NCBI GenBank assembly: GCA_025141835.1
Contig: CP081102.1
Span: 1,674,001-1,738,000, forward strand
Length of the DNA: 64,000 nucleotides
Direction of reading: 5' to 3'
Source: Rhodobacteraceae bacterium M385
GTDB taxonomy: Bacteria > Pseudomonadota > Alphaproteobacteria > Rhodobacterales > Rhodobacteraceae
The notes under the pieces: model-generated
Databases searched by the model: none
The model's input: the letters and a program-made list of their open reading frames with translations, nothing else
Told to the model about the DNA's origin: nothing
In this document: positions 42,946 through 51,222 of the stretch, piece after piece
Layout: every line of letters starts with the position of its first letter
Position numbering within the stretch: position 1 is the first letter of the stretch
Translations under genes and position numbers: made by a program

Positions 42946-44202
42946 ATGTCCGAGGCAGCAGCAGGCGCCTTGGCGGGCGTGCGCATTCTTGACCTGACCC
43001 GTATTCTCGCGGGGCCTTGGGCAACGCAGATTCTTGCGGATTTGGGGGCAGAGGTCATCAAGGTTGAACGCCCCGGCGCAGGCGATGACACGCGGCAATG
43101 GGGCCCGCCCAACCTGCGAAGCGATAGCGGGCAGGACCGGGGCGCGGCGTATTTTCACGCGGCAAACCGGGGCAAGAAATCCGTGGCCGTAGATATCGCA
43201 AAGCCCGAAGGAGCGCGGGTCGTGGCCGCGTTGGCGCAACAGTCGGATGTGGTGATCGAGAACTTCAAAGTGGGCGGCTTGGCCAAATACGGGCTGGATT
43301 ATGCCAGTCTTTCGGCCCTGAAACCTGATCTCGTCTATTGCTCCATCACCGGGTTTGGGCAAACGGGCCCCTACGCTGACCGGGCGGGGTACGACTTTCT
43401 GATCCAAGCGATGGGCGGGTTGATGAGCGTCACGGGCCAGCCCGATGGCACCCCGGGGGCCGAGCCGATGAAGGTGGGCGTGGCGCTGACCGATGTGTTG
43501 ACTGGGCTCTATTCTGTGATCGGAATCCTGTCGGCTCTGCGCCACCGAGACGCGACGGGGCAAGGGCAACACATTGATATGGCGCTTCTGGATGTTCAGG
43601 TATCGACCCTTGCCAATCAGGCGCTGAGCTATCTTGCGACGGGAAAATCGCCGGGACGTCTTGGCAACGCTCACCCCAGTATCGTGCCTTATCAGGCCTT
43701 TGCCACAAGCGATGGACATGTGATCCTTGCGGTTGGCAATGACGGCCAATTTGCGCGGTTTTGCGAGGTCGCAGGCACCCCCGGCCTTGCCGCTGACCCT
43801 CGGTTCGCCACGAACCCAGAGCGTGTCCGCCACCGCGATGCGCTGATCCCGATCCTGCAAGGGCTGATGTCGGGCCGCACGATGGATGACTGGATTGAGG
43901 CACTGAACAAGGCCAGCGTGCCCGTGGGGCCGATCAACGATATCGAACGTGTCTTCGCAGACCCCCACATTCAGGCGCGAGGTATGCACACCCGTCCCGT
44001 TACCCCGGAAGGGGGGCGCTTGCATGGGGTAGCCTCTCCTCTGAAGCTGTCGGTGACCCCGCCGATCCCCCCTAAGGCCGCGCCTGAACTTGGGGTGGAT
44101 ACACGGGCCGTTTTGGCTGCGCTACTGGACCCTGCCAGCTTTGATCTGGACGCCCTACTTGCCGACGGCGTCATTGCCAACGACCCCGGAGATACCCCAT
44201 GA
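42946..44202 (+). CDS. Class III (CaiB/BaiF) CoA-transferase
   Basis: Moves CoA between carboxylic acids. 418 residues. N-terminal GVRILDLTRILAGPWATQILADLGAEVIKVE, CSITGFGQTGPYADRAGYD with the catalytic Asp150, and the C-terminal DVLTGLYSVIGILSAL region. It probably activates the acid made by the aldehyde dehydrogenase or hydrolase for the following hydratase step. Overlaps the enoyl-CoA hydratase start by 4 bp. Confidence 0.94.
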   Translation: MSEAAAGALAGVRILDLTRILAGPWATQILADLGAEVIKVERPGAGDDTRQWGPPNLRSDSGQDRGAAYFHAANRGKKSVAVDIAKPEGARVVAALAQQSDVVIENFKVGGLAKYGLDYASLSALKPDLVYCSITGFGQTGPYADRAGYDFLIQAMGGLMSVTGQPDGTPGAEPMKVGVALTDVLTGLYSVIGILSALRHRDATGQGQHIDMALLDVQVSTLANQALSYLATGKSPGRLGNAHPSIVPYQAFATSDGHVILAVGNDGQFARFCEVAGTPGLAADPRFATNPERVRHRDALIPILQGLMSGRTMDDWIEALNKASVPVGPINDIERVFADPHIQARGMHTRPVTPEGGRLHGVASPLKLSVTPPIPPKAAPELGVDTRAVLAALLDPASFDLDALLADGVIANDPGDTP

Positions 44203-44999
44203 CAGACAAATTACTCATTACCGAAGAGGACGGGGTCGCGACCCTGACCCTCAACATGCCCGAGCTGCGCAACCCGATCACGGATGCCGATATGGTGGCC
44301 GAGATCTGCGCGGCGATGGCATGGCTGAACGCCAATCAGTCGATCCGCTGCGCGATCCTGACAGGGGCGGGCAAGGCCTTTTCCTCGGGCGGTAACCTGA
44401 AACATATGCGCGACAAGGAAGGCATCTTCGGGGGCGACGCCATCGCGGTTCGCAACGCGTATCGAGCGGGTATCCAGAAGGTTGCCAAGGCGGTCTGGAA
44501 CGTCGAAGTGCCGATGATCGCGGCCGTGAACGGCCCGGCCTATGGAGCGGGCTGCGATCTGACGTTGTTTTGCGACATGCGCCTTGCCTCGGAAACAGCG
44601 GTATTTGCCGAGAATTTCGTGAACGTCGGGATCATCTCTGGCGATGGCGGCGCGTGGATTTTGCCGCGTCAGGTTGGCTTGGCGAGGGCAGCTGAAATGG
44701 CCTTCACCGCCGACCCGATTGACGCGCAAACAGCGCTGGCATGGGGGTTGGTCTCTCGGGTAACCGCGCCAGAAGATCTTATGGACACCGCGATGTCATT
44801 GGCCCGCCGCGTCGCGCGCAACCCGCCGCGCCAGCTTCGTCTGACCAAGCGTTTGATGCGCGAAGGGACAATCGCCTCGCTCGATCAGGTGCTGGAATTA
44901 TCGGCGGCCTACCAAGGCGCGGTTCATCAGACCGAGGATCACGCAGAGGCTGTGGCCGCTCTGTTGGAGCGGCGCGAGGGCACCTTCACGGGAAAATAG
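44199..44999 (+). CDS. Enoyl-CoA hydratase/isomerase family protein
   Basis: Crotonase-fold enzyme of 266 residues. Oxyanion-hole segments: CAILTGAGKAFSSGGNLKHM (about 50-70) and VNGPAYGAGCDLTLFCDMRLAS. One acidic residue is seen in the usual catalytic area (FAENFVNVGIISGDGGAWILPR). Acts after the CoA-transferase, to which it is translationally coupled. Last gene of the catabolic run; tandem small terminators follow. Confidence 0.93.
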   Translation: MTDKLLITEEDGVATLTLNMPELRNPITDADMVAEICAAMAWLNANQSIRCAILTGAGKAFSSGGNLKHMRDKEGIFGGDAIAVRNAYRAGIQKVAKAVWNVEVPMIAAVNGPAYGAGCDLTLFCDMRLASETAVFAENFVNVGIISGDGGAWILPRQVGLARAAEMAFTADPIDAQTALAWGLVSRVTAPEDLMDTAMSLARRVARNPPRQLRLTKRLMREGTIASLDQVLELSAAYQGAVHQTEDHAEAVAALLERREGTFTGK

Positions 45000-45016
45000 G
45001 CCCGGGGACTGTACCC

Positions 45017-45063
45017 GCGCGACTATGCCCGCGCATTTTTGCACCCATAATGTGCAGTTTTTC
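45017..45063 (+). terminator. Tandem small terminators after the catabolic cluster
   Basis: GCGCG-N8-CGCGC (45017-45034) followed by ATTTTT, then TGCAC-N7-GTGCA (45040-45056) followed by GTTTTT. Two short hairpins with T-runs close the operon before the FMN riboswitch. Confidence 0.65.
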
Positions 45064-45112
45064 CCCCGCGGCAGACTTGCGAACCGCGCCGCCTCGCCCC
45101 TAATATGAAGTT

Positions 45113-45254
45113 GTTCTCAGGGCGGGGCGAAATTCCCCACCGGCGGTAAGCAGATCATTCTGTAAGCCCGCGAGCGCCTTGGCCGGAAGGACAAGGGTCA
45201 GCAGATCAGGTGCAACTCCTGAGCCGACGGTCATAGTCCGGATGAAAGAGAATA
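45113..45254 (+). ncRNA. FMN riboswitch (RFN element)
   Basis: Conserved FMN aptamer segments in order: CAGGGCGGGGCGAAATTCCC, CACCGGCGGTAAGC, AGCCCGCGAGCG, then GGTGCAACTCCTGAGCCGAC, GGTCATAGTCCGGATGAAAG and AGAA. The aptamer ends about 77 bp before the ribH ATG, leaving room for a translational or terminator platform. Binding of FMN would switch off lumazine synthase production. Confidence 0.96.
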
Positions 45255-45331
45255 TGCAAACGCGCGGTCTTGGCCCGTGCGGATTGCGTGTGATCGCCTT
45301 GGGTGACGTGTCAGAATAGAAGGATTTGACC

Positions 45332-45769
45332 ATGACACACACCCGATACGCTTTCGTTAAAGCGAACTGGCATGCCGATATCGTCGATCAGGCGCTTGTC
45401 GGATTTCTCCAGAAAATTCCCAGCAGTGCCGTGGATGTCTTCGATGTCCCGGGCGCGTTCGAGTTGCCGCTTCTGGCGCGTGACTTGGCGAAGACCGGCA
45501 AATACGCGGCTGTGGCCGCGGCGGCATTTGTGGTCGATGGCGGCATCTACCGCCACGATTTCGTGGCCCAAGCTGTTGTGACCGGTCTGATGCAAGCGGG
45601 CTTGGAAACAGGCGTGCCGATCCTGTCGGTGTCGCTCACGCCGCATCATTTCCAAGAGACAGAGCATCATATCGGCATTTTCCGCGAGCATTTCGTGCAA
45701 AAGGGCCAAGAGGCGGCCGCCGCTGCCCTTAGCCTGACGCAATCTCGCGCGTCCTTGGTCGCCGCTTAA
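45332..45769 (+). CDS. ribH: 6,7-dimethyl-8-ribityllumazine synthase, type II (RibH2-like)
   Basis: Condenses ribityl-aminouracil with dihydroxybutanone phosphate, the penultimate step of riboflavin synthesis. 145 residues from ATG 45332, preceded by AAGGA. ANWHADIVDQ near the N terminus, VPGAFELPLLAR, FVVDGGIYRHDFVAQAV and SVSLTPHHFQETEHH resemble the decameric type II enzyme of Brucella and relatives rather than the icosahedral type I. Monocistronic behind its own FMN riboswitch. Confidence 0.93.
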   Translation: MTHTRYAFVKANWHADIVDQALVGFLQKIPSSAVDVFDVPGAFELPLLARDLAKTGKYAAVAAAAFVVDGGIYRHDFVAQAVVTGLMQAGLETGVPILSVSLTPHHFQETEHHIGIFREHFVQKGQEAAAAALSLTQSRASLVAA

Positions 45770-45773
45770 ACGT

Positions 45774-45803
45774 AAAAGCGATGGGGCAGAGATGCCCCGT
45801 CGC
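45774..45803 (-). terminator. Terminator of the minus-strand sugar-transport operon
   Basis: On the minus strand GCGACGGGGC-ATCTCT-GCCCCATCGC (one G-U pair) is followed by TTTTACG. It lies after the deoR stop and can also serve the convergent ribH transcript as a stem. Confidence 0.7.
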
Positions 45804-45825
45804 GTTGCGCGATTCCTAGGAATAT

Positions 45826-46635
45826 TCAGGCGATAAGAATTTTGACGCCGCGCGCTTCAAATTGCTTGGCATCGGCGTCGGAGATGCCGTCATCGGTGAT
45901 GAAAGTATGCACCAGATCCAGGTCGCCCAAGCGGGTGAAGGAAGATCGGTTAATCTTGGTGGAATCTGCCACGAGGCACACTTGTTTGGCGGCGCGGATC
46001 ATCGCCTGTTTTAACTGTAAATCGGCAAATGACGGGTAGGTCAGGCCCGAAGTCACATCGACCCCCGCCGTCGCCAGAAACAGGCGGCTGGCAAAGATTG
46101 AACGGAAATATTCAGCCGAGGCATCCCCGGTCAGCGACAGAGTGGGCGGCTTGAACTGACCGCCGGGCATATGCACCTCGAACCCCGGCACCGATCCCAA
46201 CGTGATTGCGATATTCAGGGCGTTGGTAATGACCGTCAGCCCGTTTTTGGATTGCAGCATATTGGCGACTTCGGTGGTCGTCGTGCCAGCATCAAGGATC
46301 AGGGTTTCGCCATCTTGCACAAGACTGGCCGCTGCAACGCCGATGGCACGTTTTCGGTCCATCTCCACCCGGTGGTGCAGGGACAGGGCAATGACATCTT
46401 GCGGCATAGAGACAAGGAACGCGCCGCCGTGCTCTCGCTTGATGCGGCCGGTCTTCTCTAGTCGTTCCAGGTCTGTGCGGATCGTGGCCTCGGTCACTTC
46501 AAACGCCGCTGCCAACTCCCGCACCCGGACAGAGCCTTCTTCTTCGATCCACGCCAGAATGCTTTGCCGGCGTACCGTCGAAAGCATGCCAGGGGCAGCG
46601 CGAGTGGTTTCTTCGTCGTGTTTGTTCAAGATCAC
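45826..46635 (-). CDS. DeoR/GlpR family transcriptional regulator
   Basis: 269 residues. An N-terminal DeoR HTH (about 20-75: RRQSILAWIEEEGSVRVRELAAAFEVTEATIRTDLERLEKTGRIKREHGGA) is followed by a sugar-phosphate-binding domain with LDAGTTTTEVANML and TNALNIA. It should sense a phosphorylated intermediate of the adjacent sugar pathway. Last gene of the minus-strand ABC operon, 62 bp after the permease. Confidence 0.92.
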   Translation of the reverse strand: MILNKHDEETTRAAPGMLSTVRRQSILAWIEEEGSVRVRELAAAFEVTEATIRTDLERLEKTGRIKREHGGAFLVSMPQDVIALSLHHRVEMDRKRAIGVAAASLVQDGETLILDAGTTTTEVANMLQSKNGLTVITNALNIAITLGSVPGFEVHMPGGQFKPPTLSLTGDASAEYFRSIFASRLFLATAGVDVTSGLTYPSFADLQLKQAMIRAAKQVCLVADSTKINRSSFTRLGDLDLVHTFITDDGISDADAKQFEARGVKILIA

Positions 46636-46697
46636 GCCTTGGATGAAGTGCCTTTAGAAGGGGTCTTTAGACAGAGATGCCCAAAGACACAACGAAA

Positions 46698-47753
46698 CTA
46701 ACCTGCTTCCTGTGTCAGGGCGATGCGGGCGCTGAGCTTGCGCTGGAATTGGTCGATGACCACGGCCGCGATAATGACAAGGCCTTTGATAACCATCTGC
46801 CAGAAGCTGGAGACGCCCATCATAATGAGCCCATCGGTCAAAATGCCGATGACGAAAGCGCCAATGATCGTGCCCCATATCCGACCACGGCCCCCGGCCA
46901 TAGAGGTGCCCCCAAGGACGGCGGCGGCAATGGCGTTCAACTCAAAGAACTCTCCGGTTGCGGGGTGGGCGGCGCGCAATTGCGAGGCAATGATAATGCC
47001 CACAATCGCCGCCATAAGGCCGGTAAACATATAGACGAACATCTTGGTGCGATTGACGTTAACCCCCGACAGGGCCGCGCCCCGCTCGTTTCCGCCGGTG
47101 GCATAGATCGCCCGCCCCAATGGCGTGCGCCGGGAAATATAGATCGCGATGATCGTCACAACGGCCAATATCCACACCATCATGGGCAGCCCAAGGAAGG
47201 TGCCCGCCCCGATCATCGGGAAGCTGGCTGAGCCATATTCAGCCGAGCCGTTAAGGTTGGGGTAGGTGCGCCCCTCAGACATTAAAAGCGCTGCACCTCG
47301 GGCCACATAGAGCGTGCCAAGAGTGGCGATAAAGGGGGCCACGTGCAGTTTTGTGACAAGAACGCCATTGATCCAGCCCACAAAGACCCCGACGGCGCAG
47401 GTGATCAGGACAATCTCAGTGGTGTTGAACTGGATCGACCAGCCAAGCCCCAGATCAATGCCGTAAAGCACCAGATAACCTGCAACCATTCCTGTCAGCC
47501 CCACGACAGAGCCCACGGAAAGGTCGATCCCGCCGGTGATAATCACATAGGTCATGCCAATCGCGAGAAAGGCATTGATCGCCACATGCTTGGAAATCAG
47601 GACCGCATTATCGACCGTCAGAAAATTCGGCACGATGATCGCAAAGACCCCAAAGACGGTGATTAGGGCCACATAGGTGCGCAGTTCCAGCAGCATCAGC
47701 AACCAGTTGCGAGAGGGCGCGGCGGTGCCAGCGGTGGCAGAGGTGTCGCTCAT
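46698..47753 (-). CDS. Sugar ABC transporter permease (RbsC type)
   Basis: Inner-membrane channel of a CUT2 carbohydrate ABC importer, 351 residues with about 8-10 hydrophobic segments. Family hallmarks: AFLAIGMTYVIITGGIDLSVGSVVGLTGMVAGY and NERGAALSGVNVNRTKMFVYMFTGLMAAIVGII, then LNAIAAAVLGGTSMAGGRGRIWGTIIGAF, the cytoplasmic EAA-like loop. The start overlaps the ATPase stop by 4 bp. Confidence 0.94.
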   Translation of the reverse strand: MSDTSATAGTAAPSRNWLLMLLELRTYVALITVFGVFAIIVPNFLTVDNAVLISKHVAINAFLAIGMTYVIITGGIDLSVGSVVGLTGMVAGYLVLYGIDLGLGWSIQFNTTEIVLITCAVGVFVGWINGVLVTKLHVAPFIATLGTLYVARGAALLMSEGRTYPNLNGSAEYGSASFPMIGAGTFLGLPMMVWILAVVTIIAIYISRRTPLGRAIYATGGNERGAALSGVNVNRTKMFVYMFTGLMAAIVGIIIASQLRAAHPATGEFFELNAIAAAVLGGTSMAGGRGRIWGTIIGAFVIGILTDGLIMMGVSSFWQMVIKGLVIIAAVVIDQFQRKLSARIALTQEAG

Positions 47754-49297
47754 GCGGCGGTGTCCTTTTGTTTTGCGGGGTTCGCGGCGGTGACGATGGT
47801 GTCGGCCGGGGTATCGGCGGGGAATTCCCCCGTCATCCGGCCATCCGCCATGACGATGATCCGGTCCGATAGCGACAGCAGCTCTTCGATATCTGAGGTC
47901 ACGAAAACAATGGCCAAACCTTCGGCGGCAAGTTTGCGGATCATGCGGTAAATCTCGGCCTTGGCCCCGATATCAATCCCGCGCGAAGGCTCATCCATCA
48001 GCAGGACTTTAGGATTTGTCATCAAAGCCTTACCGATAACGACCTTTTGCTGGTTGCCGCCGGACAGCGACGAAACCGGGTTCTCCGGCGAGGCGACCTT
48101 GATGGTCAACCTTTTGATGAATTCCACTGCTTTCGACATCTCGACCTTGGGGGAGAGGTCGAACCAGCGGGCCAATTGGGGCAGGGAGGAAAGCGTCAAG
48201 TTCTCGCGGATCGACATGATCTGCACCAAACCGTCCCGCTTGCGATCTTCGGGGACAATCGTGATGCCGCGCGCGATGCGTTTGCCAATGGACACCCCCT
48301 TCAATGAGACCCCGTCCACCAAGATTTCGCCGCTTGCGTTAGGGTGCTGGCCCATCACGCATTCCAGAAACTCCGAGCGTCCTGCGCCCATCAGGCCGTA
48401 GACGCCCAAGACCTCTCCGGCGCGTACAGACATCGAGACGTTGTTGACGGTCCAGCCGCCTCCCGATCGGGGGAGGGACACGGCCTTGGTCTCGAACATC
48501 GTGTTGCCAAATTCATGGGTAATTTCCGAGGCGAAATCCTTGGATTTCTCGCCGATCATCGCCTGTACGATCCACGGGATATCGACGCCCTCCATCGATC
48601 TGCTTCCGGTCATCTCTCCGTCCCGCAGGACGGTGATATAGTCACCTATACGGATCAGTTCTTCGAGCCGGTGAGAGATGTAGACGATGCCCACCCCCTG
48701 CGCCTTGAGGTCGTCGATGATGCGGAAAAGCACCTCGACTTCTTGCGCCGACAGGGCCGAGGTCGGTTCATCGAGGATCAAAATATTCGTGTCTTGGGCA
48801 AGGGCTTTGGCGATCTCGACCACCTGTTGTTGACCGATGCGCAAATGGCCAAGGGTGGTGTCGGGGGCGATCTTTTGCTCCAACCGGGCCAGCAGGGCCT
48901 TGGTCTTTTCCGCGACAAGGGGGGCATCAATATCAATCCCCCCGCGCGTGGGTTCGCGACCCATGAAGACATTCTCGGCCACGCTCATTTCCGGAAACAG
49001 GTTCAGTTCCTGAAACACAATGCCAACACCCGCTTTCACGGCGTCGTCTTTGGACTTGAATTCAACAGGTTGCCCGCCGACATTCATGTGACCCTCGGTC
49101 AGGTCTTCGACCCCGGAAATTACCTTCATGAGAGTAGATTTCCCGGCCCCGTTTTCGCCCACCAAGACGTTGACGGCCCCCATGCGGATATCGAAATCCA
49201 CGCCCTTCAGCGCCCGTGTGCCGGGGTAGACCTTCACGGCCCCTCGGATCGACAGGCCGATGGGATGGGCTTCGGGGGATTGGGGCGTATCGCTCAT
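47750..49297 (-). CDS. Sugar ABC transporter ATP-binding protein (RbsA type, double ATPase)
   Basis: 515 residues with two fused ABC domains, the CUT2 hallmark. First domain: Walker A GENGAGKST (48-56), HLRIGQQQVVEIAKA signature, Walker B ILILDEPTSA. The second has a degenerate Walker A (GLMGAGRSE), signature LSGGNQQKVVIGKA and LLMDEPSRGIDIGAKAE. Energises pentose-type import. Overlaps both neighbours by 4 bp. Confidence 0.95.
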   Translation of the reverse strand: MSDTPQSPEAHPIGLSIRGAVKVYPGTRALKGVDFDIRMGAVNVLVGENGAGKSTLMKVISGVEDLTEGHMNVGGQPVEFKSKDDAVKAGVGIVFQELNLFPEMSVAENVFMGREPTRGGIDIDAPLVAEKTKALLARLEQKIAPDTTLGHLRIGQQQVVEIAKALAQDTNILILDEPTSALSAQEVEVLFRIIDDLKAQGVGIVYISHRLEELIRIGDYITVLRDGEMTGSRSMEGVDIPWIVQAMIGEKSKDFASEITHEFGNTMFETKAVSLPRSGGGWTVNNVSMSVRAGEVLGVYGLMGAGRSEFLECVMGQHPNASGEILVDGVSLKGVSIGKRIARGITIVPEDRKRDGLVQIMSIRENLTLSSLPQLARWFDLSPKVEMSKAVEFIKRLTIKVASPENPVSSLSGGNQQKVVIGKALMTNPKVLLMDEPSRGIDIGAKAEIYRMIRKLAAEGLAIVFVTSDIEELLSLSDRIIVMADGRMTGEFPADTPADTIVTAANPAKQKDTAA

Positions 49298-49926
49298 GGC
49301 AGCACCGCGAATTCGGTCAGGGTGATGACCAGCGCATCGTCGGCTGAGCGCATTGGCGCGGCCCCGGTAAATGACACACTGCGCCCGATAAGATCGCTTT
49401 CGGGAATGCTAAGACGCGCATTCATCCGGTCGTTGATGGCGCGGGCGAGGCGCGCAAATTCAATTTGGTCGCGGAAGTCGTCAAAGTTGTAGAAGGGGGC
49501 CACATCGCGAAGCGTTGTGCCGCGGATGACCGGGCCAAGTTGCAGGCGCACGTCAGGCGTTCCGTTGCCATCCACATCGACATCTGCGGTTCGGGCGCTG
49601 GACTCCAGATTTGCATCAATGATCTCACCGGTGTCGGAAACTGCAAAATTCCACGCCACTCCCTGTCCCGCACCCCGGTTACCGTGGGCCTCGCCGGCTA
49701 TATCAATCCCTATATCAATTTCGGCGCGCAGGTCCGCGATGCTTAGCGCGCGATCCGACACGAGCGGCAAAAGTTCCGTTTCGAACGTCGCATCCAGCCG
49801 GGCTGCGTTGCGGGCGTCGTCGCCCTCTTGTCCGGCAGGGATCGCTGCTTCGCTTTCGTCGGACTCGTAGATGATCTTGCAACCCACAAGCGACAAGGCG
49901 CACAGCAGAACTAGGACGTATTTCAT
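49294..49926 (-). CDS. DUF2291 family lipoprotein
   Basis: Predicted lipoprotein of 210 residues from ATG 49926 (MKYVLVLLCALSLVGCKIIY): the lipobox LVGC puts the lipidated Cys at about 16. The mature part is acidic with DLRAEIDIGIDIAGEAHGNRGAGQG and VAWNFAVSDTGEIIDANL, matching DUF2291, a family that recurs inside CUT2 sugar-transporter operons. Role unknown; it may aid delivery of the sugar or the binding protein. An upstream TTG at 49938 is a weaker start. Confidence 0.85.
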   Translation of the reverse strand: MKYVLVLLCALSLVGCKIIYESDESEAAIPAGQEGDDARNAARLDATFETELLPLVSDRALSIADLRAEIDIGIDIAGEAHGNRGAGQGVAWNFAVSDTGEIIDANLESSARTADVDVDGNGTPDVRLQLGPVIRGTTLRDVAPFYNFDDFRDQIEFARLARAINDRMNARLSIPESDLIGRSVSFTGAAPMRSADDALVITLTEFAVLP

Positions 49927-49952
49927 AGATGACCCCAAAGGCAGGAGATGCC

Positions 49953-49974
49953 GCGGCAGGCCAAGGCCCGCCGC
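49953..49974 (-). other. Stem-loop after the sugar-binding-protein gene
   Basis: GCGGCGGGCC-TT-GGCCTGCCGC on the minus strand (one G-U pair), 28 bp after the binding-protein stop and before the lipoprotein gene. A typical position for a stability hairpin that raises binding-protein levels over the membrane subunits. Confidence 0.6.
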
Positions 49975-50001
49975 GACGTGTTTACCAAAAACGATACCAC
50001 A

Positions 50002-50955
50002 TTAGGTCAGTTGGAACGTCTCAAGCCGCGCCGCATTGTCGGCGTTGATCAGCACGCAATCCATCAGCTGACGTTCATCCAGCCCGGTGGAGCCAGTTGT
50101 CAGGTAGGTGTGGGCCTGCTGAACGGCCAGCTGAGCCTGCTCATAGGCAGGTTGCAAGACCGTGGCCTTGATGCCGCCCGCCAAGATAGAGTCGCGCACG
50201 TCATTGGAGCCGTCAAAACCACATACAATCACATCGCCACGGCCCGCTGCTTCTAGGGCCGCATAGGCGCCCATGGCCATCGTGTCGTTGCCGCAAATTA
50301 CGCCGGTGATGTCAGGGTTGGCCTGAAGGATGGATTCCATCACGGTGAAGCCTTCGGTCTGGGACCAGTTGGCGGTTTGCTGAGCGACCATTTCCAAGTC
50401 TGGATACTGGTCAATCACGTCATGATAGCCTTGGCTGCGGATGCCCGCGTTGGTGTCGGATTCGCGGCCCAGAAGTTCCGCATAGCGGCCGCTTTCGCCC
50501 ATCTGGATGACGAATTCTTCCGCCCCAAGTTGTGCGCCTTGGTAGTTGTTCGACACGATCTGCGACACGGCCACGCCGGTTGCGGTGATTTCGCGGTCGA
50601 TCAGGAACGAGGGGATACCTGCGTCCTTGGCGCGCTGGATCGCCGTGACCGAGGCATCTGCCCCCGCATTATCAAGGATGATTGCGACAACGCCTTGGGC
50701 GATGACCGTATCAAACTGTTCTGATTGGCGGTTGGGGTCGTCGTCGTGGACGAGGGTGATCGTCTCATAGCCAAGCTCTGCGGCCATGGCTTCTGCGCCT
50801 ACGGCCTCGGCCCGAAAGAACGGGTTGTCATGGCTTGGCGTGATGATTGCGATTGTACCGCCGGAATGGCCGTCTGCGCGCAGTGGCAGACCAGATGCAG
50901 CAAAAACTGCGCCCACGGCGGTCGTTGTCAGAAACGTACGACGCTTCATTGTCAT
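50002..50955 (-). CDS. Sugar ABC transporter substrate-binding protein (RbsB family)
   Basis: Periplasmic receptor of about 317 residues from ATG 50955 (MTMKRRTFLTTTAVGAVFAA). A Tat-like KRRTFL signal is followed by family segments IAIITPSHDNPFFRAEAVGAEAMA, QGVVAIILDNAGADASV, PSFLIDREI, ELLGRESDTNAGIRSQGYHD and GNDTMAMGAYAALEAAGRGDVIVCGFDGSNDV. GGGAGGA lies about 8 nt upstream. First gene of the minus-strand transport operon. Confidence 0.93.
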   Translation of the reverse strand: MTMKRRTFLTTTAVGAVFAASGLPLRADGHSGGTIAIITPSHDNPFFRAEAVGAEAMAAELGYETITLVHDDDPNRQSEQFDTVIAQGVVAIILDNAGADASVTAIQRAKDAGIPSFLIDREITATGVAVSQIVSNNYQGAQLGAEEFVIQMGESGRYAELLGRESDTNAGIRSQGYHDVIDQYPDLEMVAQQTANWSQTEGFTVMESILQANPDITGVICGNDTMAMGAYAALEAAGRGDVIVCGFDGSNDVRDSILAGGIKATVLQPAYEQAQLAVQQAHTYLTTGSTGLDERQLMDCVLINADNAARLETFQLT

Positions 50956-51222
50956 AGGTTGGTTCCTCCCATTTGAGCGCAGCTCTGCGCTAAGTAAAAG
51001 CATTCAGATGCGATATGCGCCCCTTTTGTCAAGAAATATTCTTTTGTTTGTTTTCGCTTTTTGGCGTGTGGCTTTGGCAAGGTGTTGGTGTGGCTCTGCT
51101 TCTGGCGTGCGCACAAACAATTTTGAGCGTCAGCGCAGGTGCAAGCGCATTGACCTGCAATGGGTGATGTGCAAGAAAACGAAAATAAACGATAATCAAG
51201 CACCCACGCTTTCGGAGGTAAA
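50956..51222. promoter_or_regulatory. Divergent promoter of the sugar locus with candidate DeoR sites
   Basis: 267 bp between the transport and catabolic operons. Two related T/A-rich motifs in opposite orientation, TTTGTTTGTTTTCGCTTTTT (51043-51062) and GAAAACGAAAATAAACGATA (51175-51194; reverse TATCGTTTATTTTCGTTTTC), resemble DeoR/GlpR operators built on TTTTCG repeats. A strong GGAGG ribosome site lies at 51214-51218, 4 nt before the isomerase ATG. Confidence 0.55.
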
